Shown piece after piece: positions 33,721 to 42,205 of a stretch of DNA of 49,367 nt. Each line of letters opens with the position of its first letter. The first letter of the stretch is position 1. This DNA comes from an uncultured Porphyromonas sp. (GTDB lineage: Bacteria > Bacteroidota > Bacteroidia > Bacteroidales > Porphyromonadaceae): positions 1-49,367 of the forward strand of contig UQBE01000011.1 in the NCBI GenBank assembly GCA_900539155.1, in the 5' to 3' direction. The notes beneath the pieces were generated by a model that saw nothing but the letters and a program-made list of their open reading frames with translations, had not been told where the DNA came from and did no database searches. Made by a program: the position numbers and the translations under genes.

Positions 33721-35001
33721 ATGCGTATAGGACACGAATACTTCTCCGAGATCATAGACAATCTCAACCGCAACCGCCTGCGCACCTTCCTGACAGGCTT
33801 TGCCGTAGCGTGGGGAATCATCTTTCTAGTCATCCTCCTTAGCATCGGCGTGGGGCTTAATCGGGGTATCTCTAAGAGTGCCAACGCGGGAGACACGGAG
33901 CCAAACTACGGCATATACTTCGGTGTCTGGATGACCAACCTCCCTTACCAGGGTTACCCAGCAGGGCGTTTCCTGTACCTCGATGAGTCACAGCTCGCAC
34001 AGCTGCAGGAGATGGTACCAGCTATTGAAGACATCGCACCCCTCTGCAGTTCTTGGAATAAGATAACCTATGCAGCGCAGGTGTCTGAGGGATGGGTAAA
34101 GGGTATCGGGGCCAATTTCTTCGGGTACTTCGATACTCGTATCAAGATGCTGGCGGGACGTGGCATCAATGGCAACGACGTATATAATAAGGAGAAGACA
34201 CTCCTCATCAGCTCCGACCATGCACTGAAGCTCTTCGGCACAGATCAGTATCGTGAAGCGATCGGCAAGGTCGTCTCCGTCGACAATGTCTCCTTTACCG
34301 TGGTGGGAGTCTACGAAGCTTCGCAAAACCAATCGGCATCCTATATGCCGAGTAGCACCTTTACCACGATTCACCCCAATGATCTGCGTATCAGTAATGC
34401 CTATATTTATGCGCCTACGATACGGAGCCAGAAGGATTTCGATGCTTTTAATAAGGAACTCCTCAAAGCTCTTAGCTCGATACTCTCCTTCTCGCCCGAT
34501 GATGAGAATGCGCTGTGGGGCTACTCAAACTATGTCAACAACGAGCAGTATAATAAGGTAGTCAACTACTTCTACCTCTTCCTTTGGATCGTCGGGCTGA
34601 GCACGCTCCTCATCGGCATCGTCGGCGTGAGCAATATCATGCTGGTCACGGTGCGGGAGCGATACAAAGAGATCGGCATACGCAAGGCATTGGGCGCTAA
34701 GCCTCGTGACATCCTAGCGATGATTATGGTCGAGAGCCTCCTCATCACGGCGGTGGCGGGTGCTATCGGTCTGGTCATAGCTGTGGGGTTCGTCGCTCTA
34801 GGCGACTACCTCGTGACCGCTTACCACATTGGCGAGATCTCCATTATGGGCGAGACGATCCACCTTTTTGACACGCCAGTCCTCTCGCCACAGATGGCAC
34901 TGGGTATTCTCGTTGTGATGATCATTGCGGGAATCGTGGCGGGCTACACGCCAGCTCGTAGAGCGATACGTATATCCGCTATTGAAGCGATGAGAGATTA
35001 G
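33721..35001 (+). CDS. FtsX/MacB-type ABC permease 1
   Basis: A 426-residue permease of the MacB four-helix type: helix 1 (FAVAWGIIFLVILLSIGVGL, about 30-48), a large periplasmic MacB_PCD domain, then three C-terminal helices. The coupling motif VRERYKEIGIRKALGAKPRDI is clear, and the final TPARRAIRISAIEAMRD is typical. It would pair with the second permease into a heterodimer. 15 bases follow the ATPase gene. Confidence 0.93.
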   Translation: MRIGHEYFSEIIDNLNRNRLRTFLTGFAVAWGIIFLVILLSIGVGLNRGISKSANAGDTEPNYGIYFGVWMTNLPYQGYPAGRFLYLDESQLAQLQEMVPAIEDIAPLCSSWNKITYAAQVSEGWVKGIGANFFGYFDTRIKMLAGRGINGNDVYNKEKTLLISSDHALKLFGTDQYREAIGKVVSVDNVSFTVVGVYEASQNQSASYMPSSTFTTIHPNDLRISNAYIYAPTIRSQKDFDAFNKELLKALSSILSFSPDDENALWGYSNYVNNEQYNKVVNYFYLFLWIVGLSTLLIGIVGVSNIMLVTVRERYKEIGIRKALGAKPRDILAMIMVESLLITAVAGAIGLVIAVGFVALGDYLVTAYHIGEISIMGETIHLFDTPVLSPQMALGILVVMIIAGIVAGYTPARRAIRISAIEAMRD

Positions 35002-35027
35002 TAACACCCTAGCGTAAAGACTGTACT

Positions 35028-36287
35028 ATGAGACTATTTGATCGAGATATCTGGGGTGAAGCTTTTCACTCCTTACGAACGAATCGCAAGCGTTCCATTG
35101 CAACCGCCTTCGGCATCTTCTGGGGCATCCTGATGCTGGTCATCTTGATGAGCTTGAGCCAAGGCTTCTCCAACGGCATGCGCAAGCAGCTAGACGGCAT
35201 CTCAAGCAATACCACGCTGCTCTACTGCTCCACGACCAGCAAGCCATACAAAGGTTACCCCACCAATCGCTGGTGGTCGCTCTCGGTGAGCGACCTAGCC
35301 AACCTCCAGAAGCGCTTCCCCGAGATAGAGACGACAGCTGCTATGCAGCAAGGCTCGTGGAACACACCCGTCAGCTACGGCACCAAGAGTACGACAGCAC
35401 CGCTCTACTCCGCCTGGACCTCCTATGACAAGATCGTCTACTCGACCCTCCTAGCGGGACGACGGCTCAACGAGAGCGACGAGCAGCAGCACCGTCGCAA
35501 CTGTACCATCGGTGAGGAGGTGAGCCAGAAGTTCTTCGCTTCGCACGAGGAGGCTCTGGGCAAGGTTATCAATATCGACGGCTCTTACTACACCGTCGTG
35601 GGAGTCCTCAAGAGCAAGTCTAAAGGGATGAATATCAATGGCTCTGTAGAGCAAAAGGTGCGTATCCCCTACACAATCCTTGCCGCATCACTCGGCCAGA
35701 GTAATGAGGTCTACCAACTCGTGTACTCGCTCCATGGCGATGGCAAGGATAGCAAAGCAATCAACGACCGCATCAAAGCCTACATCCGCTCTACCCACGA
35801 CATAGCACCAGACGATGAGAGCGCCGTAAGTGAGTTCAACATCTCAGAGATCTTCACCGCCCAAAGCTCTATGATGTGGGGTGTCAATGTCTTCGTCTGG
35901 TTCATTGGTATCGGCACACTCCTCTCGGGCATCATCGGCATTAGCAATATCATGCTCGTCTCAGTCAAGGAGCGCACCCGTGAGATCGGCATACGTCGTG
36001 CGCTCGGAGCCCAGCGCAAAGACATCGTACGACTCATCCTCCTAGAGAGCGGCATGCTGAGCCTCCTCGCTGGGCTCCTAGGTCTTCTCCTCGGTGTGGG
36101 GATTATGTCTATCGTCTCGCAGATCACCGCCTCCATGGGAGCTGAGATGCTGGTCAATCCGCTGATCCCCTTTGGCACAGCGATTGGCGCACTCCTCTTC
36201 ATCGTCATCGGAGGCGTAGTGGGTGGTCTCTTGCCACTCAAGAAAGCACTCGAGATTCGCTCCATCGAAGCGATTCGTGAGGAGTAA
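35028..36287 (+). CDS. FtsX/MacB-type ABC permease 2
   Basis: A 419-residue paralogue of the preceding permease with the same plan: FGIFWGILMLVILMSLSQG as helix 1, a periplasmic domain, VKERTREIGIRRALGAQRKDIV, three helices and LPLKKALEIRSIEAIREE at the end. Two adjacent but diverged permeases imply a heteromeric transporter. It lies 26 bases after permease 1. Confidence 0.93.
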   Translation: MRLFDRDIWGEAFHSLRTNRKRSIATAFGIFWGILMLVILMSLSQGFSNGMRKQLDGISSNTTLLYCSTTSKPYKGYPTNRWWSLSVSDLANLQKRFPEIETTAAMQQGSWNTPVSYGTKSTTAPLYSAWTSYDKIVYSTLLAGRRLNESDEQQHRRNCTIGEEVSQKFFASHEEALGKVINIDGSYYTVVGVLKSKSKGMNINGSVEQKVRIPYTILAASLGQSNEVYQLVYSLHGDGKDSKAINDRIKAYIRSTHDIAPDDESAVSEFNISEIFTAQSSMMWGVNVFVWFIGIGTLLSGIIGISNIMLVSVKERTREIGIRRALGAQRKDIVRLILLESGMLSLLAGLLGLLLGVGIMSIVSQITASMGAEMLVNPLIPFGTAIGALLFIVIGGVVGGLLPLKKALEIRSIEAIREE

Positions 36288-36332
36288 ACCAACAATCAAC
36301 TTTAGGTAAAAACAAACACAACATAAAGAACT

Positions 36333-37445
36333 ATGAAAGCTAAGCGTATCTTCAAACTTTCCCTTTGGGTCATCTTCGGCCTGCTCGTCATCATGACCTT
36401 CGTCTTCCTCTATAAGAAGGCACAGCCCCAGGCGACCATCTACTCGGTAGAGACGGTGACCCGCGTCCCCTCTATCCAGCGGTCTATCATCCTCACTGGC
36501 AAGATAGCTCCTCGCAACGAGGTGATGATCGTGCCACAGCTCAACGGCATCATCGCCGAGATTATGAAGAAGCCCGGCGACCTTGTCAAGGCGGGCGACA
36601 TCATTGCGCGTATCAAGGTGGTACCCGAGATGGGTTCGGTCAATCAGGCAGAGTCGCAGGTCGAGATAGCAAAGATAGCTCTCGACGAGGCAGAGCAGAA
36701 GTACAAGATAGCGACCGAGCTACACCAGCAAGGGATCGTAGCCGAGGAGGAGTATGCCACAACCAAGGCTAACTACCTACAGGCTAAGGAGCACCTTGCG
36801 AGTGCCAAGGATGCTTACAACATCGTCCTCACTGGTATGAGCCAGCGCAACGCTCAGGGCTCTACGACACTGGTGCGCAGCACGGTAGACGGGACGATCC
36901 TTGACATACCGGTCAAGGAGGGTAACTCGGTCATTCAGGCCAACTCCTTCAACGCTGGTACCACCATCGCCACCATCGCTGACATGACGGAGATGATCTT
37001 CATCGGCAAGGTGGACGAGGTCGACATCGCTCGTGTCGCTACGGGACTACCTGTCACGGTGCGCATCGGAGCGATCGAGGGTTCCGCCTTCTCGGGCGTC
37101 GTCGAGTACATCTCGCCCAAGACAATCCAGCAGCAGCAAGGCACGCAGTACGAGCTCAAGGCCGCCATCACCATCGACGACTACAGCCGCATACGCTCCG
37201 ATATGAGTGCCAATGCAGAGCTTATCACCGACCAAGTTTCCAATGTTCTAGCCATCCCCGAGGGCGCACTTCAGTTTGAGGGCGACAAGGTCTATGTCGA
37301 GGTGGTCACCTCCGACGCTGACCCGAAGCATCTGCAGACGGAGCGCCGTGAGATCAAGACCGGCATCAGCAATGGTAGCCTCATTGAGGTCAAGAGTGGT
37401 CTCAAGGAGGGTGAAAAGGTCAAAGGCACTCCAGTAGCAGCCTAA
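36333..37445 (+). CDS. MacA/HlyD-type periplasmic adaptor
   Basis: A 370-residue membrane fusion protein with an N-terminal anchor helix (LSLWVIFGLLVIMTFVFLY, about 9-27), a lipoyl half (GKIAPRNEVMIVPQLNGIIAEI), a coiled-coil hairpin (about 100-165, QVEIAKIALDEAEQKYKIATELHQQGIVAEEEY), the second lipoyl half (STVDGTILDIPVKEGNSV), then beta-barrel and membrane-proximal domains. It bridges the inner-membrane ABC complex and the TolC-like channel encoded 342 bases further on. Confidence 0.94.
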   Translation: MKAKRIFKLSLWVIFGLLVIMTFVFLYKKAQPQATIYSVETVTRVPSIQRSIILTGKIAPRNEVMIVPQLNGIIAEIMKKPGDLVKAGDIIARIKVVPEMGSVNQAESQVEIAKIALDEAEQKYKIATELHQQGIVAEEEYATTKANYLQAKEHLASAKDAYNIVLTGMSQRNAQGSTTLVRSTVDGTILDIPVKEGNSVIQANSFNAGTTIATIADMTEMIFIGKVDEVDIARVATGLPVTVRIGAIEGSAFSGVVEYISPKTIQQQQGTQYELKAAITIDDYSRIRSDMSANAELITDQVSNVLAIPEGALQFEGDKVYVEVVTSDADPKHLQTERREIKTGISNGSLIEVKSGLKEGEKVKGTPVAA

Positions 37446-37513
37446 CCGACCGAAGATTATTTATAGCCCTACTTCTGTCTGATTCTACCACTCAATAGAT
37501 GAGAAGGTTACGA

Positions 37514-37689
37514 GTTCCAAAACTTTTCCAGCCTTGGAACTAAAAAGTTCCAGCGGAGGAACTAAAAAGTTCCAAGGGAGGAACTAAAGAGTTCCAACGG
37601 AGGAACTAGAACTTTCCAAGGGTGGAAAATAAAATTTCCAAGGGAGGAAAATAAGTTTTCCAACGGAGGAAAAGTTTCTTTCCAACGGA
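37514..37689. repeat. 22-bp tandem hairpin array F with covarying arms
   Basis: Eight units of exactly 22 bp start at 37514, 37536, 37558, 37580, 37602, 37624, 37646 and 37668, with a ninth left arm at 37690. Across unit borders the stems are AGTTCC/GGAACT three times, then TTTCC/GGAAA-type, TTTTCC/GGAAAA and CTTTCC/GGAAAG, around 6-nt loops ANNGGA or ANNGGT. The arms change together along the array. It lies inside the efflux operon, between the adaptor and the TolC-like gene, so it is probably transcribed. Confidence 0.92.
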
Positions 37690-37787
37690 GGAAAGCGAAA
37701 GCTCTCCCCAGCAAGCCGCCAGAACTCGGCCAACTCCGATCATCAGACAGCCGTAGCGCACGCAAATCATTTAGACAAGACAATCCT

Positions 37788-39146
37788 ATGCTTACACTTC
37801 GTCATATCTTTCCCTTAGCCTTACTAGTCGCGGGGAGCTTTACCCTAGCAGCGCAGCAGAGCTGGACGCTGCAGCAGTGCATCGACCACGCCGTCGCTCA
37901 CAGCATCACGGTCGAGGAGGCACGCCTACGCTTAGCCGGGAGTGAGCAGCAGCTCGCCACTACGCAGCATAGTTACCTGCCCTCGCTCTCGGCTAGTGCT
38001 AGCCAGAGCGTCAGCCTCGGACGTAGTGCCGACAAGACGGGCGTCATCGGCGATCAATCCTCGAGTAGCACCTCCTTTGGGGCAAATCTCTCGTGGGACG
38101 TTTTCTCCGGCATGGCTCGTCCTAAGGCAACGGAGATAGCGCGTCTCAATCTAGACGCTGCGACCGCTGGGCTCTCCTATGCCAAGGAGCAGATCGGACT
38201 ACAGGTGGCTGAGGGGTACTATAACTTGCTCTTTCGCCAAGAGATGATCCACGTGGCCGATGAACAACTCAAGCTAACCCGTGAGACGCTCACGAAGACG
38301 GCGGCACTGGTTCAGGCGGGTAAGTGGTCTCGTGACAAGCTCGCCGAGGTGGAGGCGCAACTCGCTAAGGACAGCGTCAACTACCTCCGCGCCTGCAGCG
38401 ATACGGAGCTGGCGCGTCATCAGCTGGCACTCATCATCGAGTTACCCGACTACACAGAGCTGCAGATCACCTTGCCCGATGTCAAGAGCCTCAGCGCTAC
38501 GCCCGCTCCTGAGCTGGCGCTGGCTGACGATGCGCTCCTCGAGCAAGCACGCACGATGCGTCCCGAGATGGAGCAGGCAAGGCTACAGCTACAAATGGCG
38601 GAGCGACAGATCGGACTGGAGCAGACGGGCTACATACCGAAGGTTTCCTTTGGAGCAGGCTACAACACGGGCTATTACTACATTCTGAATGAGAAGTTAC
38701 GGCAGTTTAACCAGCCTTTTGGGGATCAGATGCGCAACAACGGACGATACTTCGTTGGGCTTTCGCTCTCTGTGCCCATCTTTGATGCGATGCGCACGGC
38801 AGACAATGTGGCGCAGGCTCGTCTCCGCTACTCCGATCAGCAGATCGCTCTGCGCAAGGTGGACAAAGAGCTCACGCAGCAGCTCTACACGGCTCAGATC
38901 AATGCCCGTGCCGCTTACAGTCAGATAGCCGCTGCCCAGCGGGCGACTGAGTCGGCCGAGACGGCGCTGCACTATGCGCAGATCAGCTACGAGGCGGGAC
39001 GTGCCTCTTCGTACGAACTGGCCGAGGCGCAAAACCGTCACTTCGTCGCTCAGAGCGAGGAGCTCCGCGCTCGCTACGACTACCTCTACCGTGTACTCGT
39101 ACTGCACAGCTACATCTCTCCCGCAGAGCTTGCCCCAGTCCAGTAA
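37788..39146 (+). CDS. TolC-family outer-membrane efflux channel
   Basis: A 452-residue outer-membrane factor: signal peptide ending FTLAAQQ, then two OEP repeats. The first has SWTLQQCIDHAVAHSITVEEARLRLAGSEQQL with the usual WTLQQC start; the second has RPEMEQARLQLQMAERQIGLEQTGYIPKVSFGAGY. The long helices with Ala/Gln/Glu heptads form the periplasmic tunnel. It should complete a tripartite pump with the upstream adaptor and ABC genes. The exported substrate is not predictable from sequence. Confidence 0.94.
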   Translation: MLTLRHIFPLALLVAGSFTLAAQQSWTLQQCIDHAVAHSITVEEARLRLAGSEQQLATTQHSYLPSLSASASQSVSLGRSADKTGVIGDQSSSSTSFGANLSWDVFSGMARPKATEIARLNLDAATAGLSYAKEQIGLQVAEGYYNLLFRQEMIHVADEQLKLTRETLTKTAALVQAGKWSRDKLAEVEAQLAKDSVNYLRACSDTELARHQLALIIELPDYTELQITLPDVKSLSATPAPELALADDALLEQARTMRPEMEQARLQLQMAERQIGLEQTGYIPKVSFGAGYNTGYYYILNEKLRQFNQPFGDQMRNNGRYFVGLSLSVPIFDAMRTADNVAQARLRYSDQQIALRKVDKELTQQLYTAQINARAAYSQIAAAQRATESAETALHYAQISYEAGRASSYELAEAQNRHFVAQSEELRARYDYLYRVLVLHSYISPAELAPVQ

Positions 39147-39219
39147 GTCTTGAGCTGATTGCGCGCCAAGGCTAGCCACGGCGGAGGCACTTTGCAACAG
39201 AGTTGCACCCACATACTCC

Positions 39220-39227
39220 TACCTTTG
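39220..39227 (+). promoter_or_regulatory. -7 box of the P-type ATPase gene
   Basis: TACCTTTG, 26 bases before ATG 39254. No good -33 box, but its position supports the ATG 39254 start and transcription separate from the efflux operon. Confidence 0.55.
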
Positions 39228-39253
39228 CCTCCGTAACAGTAACGCTATGCCTT

Positions 39254-41128
39254 ATGAATAGAAAACTAATCCGCATCATACTCACAGCCCTGCTACTCAT
39301 CGGGGCTTATATTGTAGAGCGCACCTGCGCGCTCCCCATGTGGCAGCTCCTCTTGGTCTACCTCGTGCCATACCTTATTATAGGATATGACGTACTCGGG
39401 GAGGCGGTCGAGGGGGTGGCACATGGCGAACTCTTCGACGAGCACTTCCTCATGAGCATCGCCACCATCGGAGCGCTCTGCATAGGCTTCTTGCCAGGTG
39501 CCGAGGCGCAGTTCCCCGAGGCGGTCTTTGTGATGCTCTTCTTCCAGCTGGGCGAACTCTTCGAGGGGTATGCCGAGGGCAAGAGCCGTCGTGCCGTCTC
39601 CCACCTCCTCGAGATACGCCCCGACACAGCAAATGTGCTACGCGATGGCGTCGAGCAGACGGTCGCCCCAGAGGAGGTAGCCGTGGGCGAGACGATCATC
39701 ATCAAGCCTGGTGAAAGGGTTCCACTGGACGGATTCGTTATCGAGGGCTCCTCAGCTCTTAACACGGTCGCACTCACCGGCGAGAGCGTACCCCGCAGCG
39801 TCATCGTCGAGGACGAAGTGATGTCCGGCTGTGTCAACCTCTCGGGACTGCTCACCGTCCGCGTTGCCAAGACTGCGGGCGACTCCACCGCCTCTAAGAT
39901 TATCGAGATGGTCGAGCACGCCACCGATCATAAGTCACGGAGCGAGACGTTCATACGTCGCTTCGCCCGTGTCTACACCCCGGTCGTAGTCATCGTGGCA
40001 CTTCTGCTCGCCTTCATACCGCCACTCCTGACAGGGAGCTTCACCGAGCACTTCGCCACCTGGCTGTACAGGGCACTGACCTTCCTAGTCATCTCCTGTC
40101 CCTGCGCTCTAGTCATCTCCATCCCGCTCTCCTTCTTTGCTGGTATCGGAGGTGCTTCACGGGCGGGTATCTTGGTCAAGGGGGCCAACTATATGGACGC
40201 TTTGGCGAAGGCGCGTGCCGTCCTTTTTGACAAAACAGGCACCTTGACGAAAGGCACTTTTACCGCCAATGCGGTGCATCCGACAGCCTGCGAGGCGAAC
40301 CACCTGCTGCACATGGTGGCTCACGTGGAGCGTCACTCCACACACCCGATCGCTGCCTCGCTGCGTAACGCTTACCCCAACGAACAGGACGGCTGCTCTA
40401 TCGAGGAGGTCGAGGAGCTTGCTGGGCGTGGAGTCAAGGCACGTGTCAACGGATCCGAAGTGTACGTGGGCAACGTAGCGCTCATGGAGTCTATCGGTGC
40501 TCAGTGGCAACCCTGCGACCATGCAGGTACCATCGTCCACGCCGCTATCGACGGCAACTATGCGGGACATATTGTCGTCTCGGACACAATCAAGGAGGAG
40601 TCTAGCCAGACGATCGAAGAGCTGAGCCGCCTAGGCATCCGCCAGCTAGTTATGCTGACAGGCGACCACGAGGAGGTAGCTCGTGAAGTGGCACAGCAGG
40701 TGGGCATCACCGAGTACTACGCAGATCTGCTTCCTGCGGACAAGCTGGCACGCCTCGAAGCAATCCTCCAGCAGCCCGCTCATGGCACCGTCCTCTTCGT
40801 AGGCGATGGTATCAACGATGCGCCTGTCCTAGCGCGTGCCGATGTGGGTATCGCTATGGGAGGACTAGGCTCTGACGCTGCCATAGAGGCGGCCGACGTG
40901 GTCATCATGGACGACAATACGCTCAAGATCGCTACTGCCATACGCATCGCACGTCACACGGTCGGCATTGCCCTCCAGAACGCTTGGTTTGCCATTGGTA
41001 TCAAGGTGTTGGTACTGCTCCTCGCCCTGCTCGGCGTAGCCTCCATGTGGATGGCCGTCTTCGCCGATGTAGGCGTCACAGTCCTCGCCGTGCTCAATGC
41101 GATGCGCGCCTTACGACCCGTCAAGTAA
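39254..41128 (+). CDS. zntA: Heavy-metal P1B-type ATPase (Zn/Cd/Pb exporter type)
   Basis: From ATG 39254 the protein has 624 residues. There is no N-terminal HMA metal-binding domain. Motifs: actuator TGES (VALTGESVP), CPC in the sixth helix (ISCPCALVISIPLSF), phosphorylation site DKTGTLTKG, HP in ERHSTHPIAAS, nucleotide site MLTGDHEEVA, and hinge VGDGINDAPVLARADVGIAMG. The CPCAL followed by ISIPLSFFAGIGGASRAGILVKG fits zinc/cadmium exporters better than copper ones. It pumps divalent metal out of the cytoplasm. Metal choice is inference. Confidence 0.9.
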   Translation: MNRKLIRIILTALLLIGAYIVERTCALPMWQLLLVYLVPYLIIGYDVLGEAVEGVAHGELFDEHFLMSIATIGALCIGFLPGAEAQFPEAVFVMLFFQLGELFEGYAEGKSRRAVSHLLEIRPDTANVLRDGVEQTVAPEEVAVGETIIIKPGERVPLDGFVIEGSSALNTVALTGESVPRSVIVEDEVMSGCVNLSGLLTVRVAKTAGDSTASKIIEMVEHATDHKSRSETFIRRFARVYTPVVVIVALLLAFIPPLLTGSFTEHFATWLYRALTFLVISCPCALVISIPLSFFAGIGGASRAGILVKGANYMDALAKARAVLFDKTGTLTKGTFTANAVHPTACEANHLLHMVAHVERHSTHPIAASLRNAYPNEQDGCSIEEVEELAGRGVKARVNGSEVYVGNVALMESIGAQWQPCDHAGTIVHAAIDGNYAGHIVVSDTIKEESSQTIEELSRLGIRQLVMLTGDHEEVAREVAQQVGITEYYADLLPADKLARLEAILQQPAHGTVLFVGDGINDAPVLARADVGIAMGGLGSDAAIEAADVVIMDDNTLKIATAIRIARHTVGIALQNAWFAIGIKVLVLLLALLGVASMWMAVFADVGVTVLAVLNAMRALRPVK

Positions 41129-41158
41129 GCCGAGCATCGTCTCTCACCTAGAACTGAA

Positions 41159-41205
41159 TAGCCCGCTGCCAGGGTGCACGATGAGTGCGCTCCAGCAGCG
41201 GGCTT
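41159..41205 (+). terminator. Terminator after the P-type ATPase
   Basis: AGCCCGCTGC (41160-41169) pairs perfectly with GCAGCGGGCT (41195-41204) around a GC-containing loop; the downstream T-run is weak (TCGCGCTTTC). Confidence 0.7.
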
Positions 41206-41260
41206 CGCGCTTTCTAGAGGGCCCGATCATTATAGGTCTCGCATGGTTCAGGTTTGAGAT

Positions 41261-41294
41261 ATTGTTATTTATTCGGTTATTTGTCGTATCTTCG
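41261..41294 (+). promoter_or_regulatory. Possible promoter of the fimbrial operon
   Basis: TATCTTCG (41287-41294) resembles TAnnTTTG, and ATTG (41261-41264) lies 22 bp upstream, slightly too far. If used, it gives a leader of about 290 bases before ATG 41593. Confidence 0.4.
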
Positions 41295-41592
41295 TAGCGA
41301 AATTACTAGAGGAGTGCATAGCCTCTTCGTATTATACAACAGTGTTCTTCCCCATCCTCAGCGAACGTGAGAGTTTACGAAACGCAAACCGTTGCGACCT
41401 TAGATTGTTAGAAATGTGTACCCTCGACTCTCAGCCGAATCTACTTTTCGCCTAGAGTGCTTGAGATGAGCTCTCTCCGAGAAATGCTATACAGCCCTAG
41501 AGCTAGATACATAGCCCCTCTCACCTCCGCTGGCTTGATAAGCTTCAAGAGACTAAGCGAGTCGCTTGAAGCGTACTAAAAACAGTTTGTCT
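41295..41592 (+). promoter_or_regulatory. Long leader of the fimbrial operon with strong hairpin
   Basis: No gene is seen in this stretch. A 12-bp stem with one mismatch and a 5-nt loop (GCTTCAAG-A-GACT / AGTC-G-CTTGAAGC, 41542-41572) ends 20 bases before the ATG. A smaller repeat CGCAA/TTGCG lies at 41383-41396. There is no T-run after the large hairpin, so it looks more like a translational or stability element than a terminator. Confidence 0.5.
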
Positions 41593-42198
41593 ATGAGAAA
41601 CCTTTATAAGACTTTGCTCGTATGCCTGCTCCTCACGCTCGCTGGTCATCTGTCAGCGCAGCAAGTAGGAGCCAAGGTCAATACGCTATACCTAGCCACC
41701 TCGACACTCAATGCGGGCGTGGACTTTCGCATCGCTTCGCAGTGGAGCGGTTCGATACTCGTGGGGTACAACCCATGGCAATTTCCCAGTGACCGTCAGG
41801 TGACGCTCTCCAATGGGGCTCAGGTCGATGCTAACCCTAAGGCGATGCACCTACTGGTCATGCCCGAGGTCAAGTGGTGGCCCTGCAAGACTTTCGAGCG
41901 GCACTTCATCGGCCTGCACGGGATTTATGCTACCTACAACGTGGGTGGGCTACCTTTCCCCGAACAGCTGAAGGATCGTCGCTATGATGGCGACCTCATA
42001 GGGGTGGGTCTCTCGTGGGGCTACCAGTGGGCGTTTGCTAAGCGATGGGGCGTAGAGCTATCTCTCGGTGCTGGCTACGTCTACACACGCTACAAGCAGT
42101 ATGAGTGCGGTGCCTGTGGCACCCTACAGTCGCAGGGCAGCAAAGGCTCCTTTGCACCGACCAAGGCGGCTCTCAACATTATTTACTACCTGAAGTAA
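41593..42198 (+). CDS. DUF3575-type outer-membrane protein of fimbrial locus
   Basis: ATG 41593 gives 201 residues with a signal peptide (MRNLYKTLLVCLLLTLAGHLSA, then QQ). The mature part (VGAKVNTLYLATSTLNAGVDFRI, VMPEVKWWPCKTFERHFIGLHG, GVGLSWGYQWAFAKRWGVELSLGAGY) follows the DUF3575 plan, a small beta-barrel family often next to FimA/Mfa1-type genes in Bacteroidales. A CGAC pair of cysteines lies near the C-terminus. It starts the operon and is 7 bases before the next gene. Its role in fimbriation is not known. Confidence 0.75.
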   Translation: MRNLYKTLLVCLLLTLAGHLSAQQVGAKVNTLYLATSTLNAGVDFRIASQWSGSILVGYNPWQFPSDRQVTLSNGAQVDANPKAMHLLVMPEVKWWPCKTFERHFIGLHGIYATYNVGGLPFPEQLKDRRYDGDLIGVGLSWGYQWAFAKRWGVELSLGAGYVYTRYKQYECGACGTLQSQGSKGSFAPTKAALNIIYYLK

Positions 42199-42205
42199 TC
42201 CTCCT

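Noticed and set aside
37514..37689. CRISPR array
   Set aside because: The period is only 22 bp, there is no constant repeat with unique spacers of 30 bp or more, the units themselves are inverted repeats, and no cas genes are present.
37546..37690. GGAGGAA motifs in array F (also in C and D) as Shine-Dalgarno sites
   Set aside because: No start codons with real reading frames follow them, and genes in this window do not use such sites.
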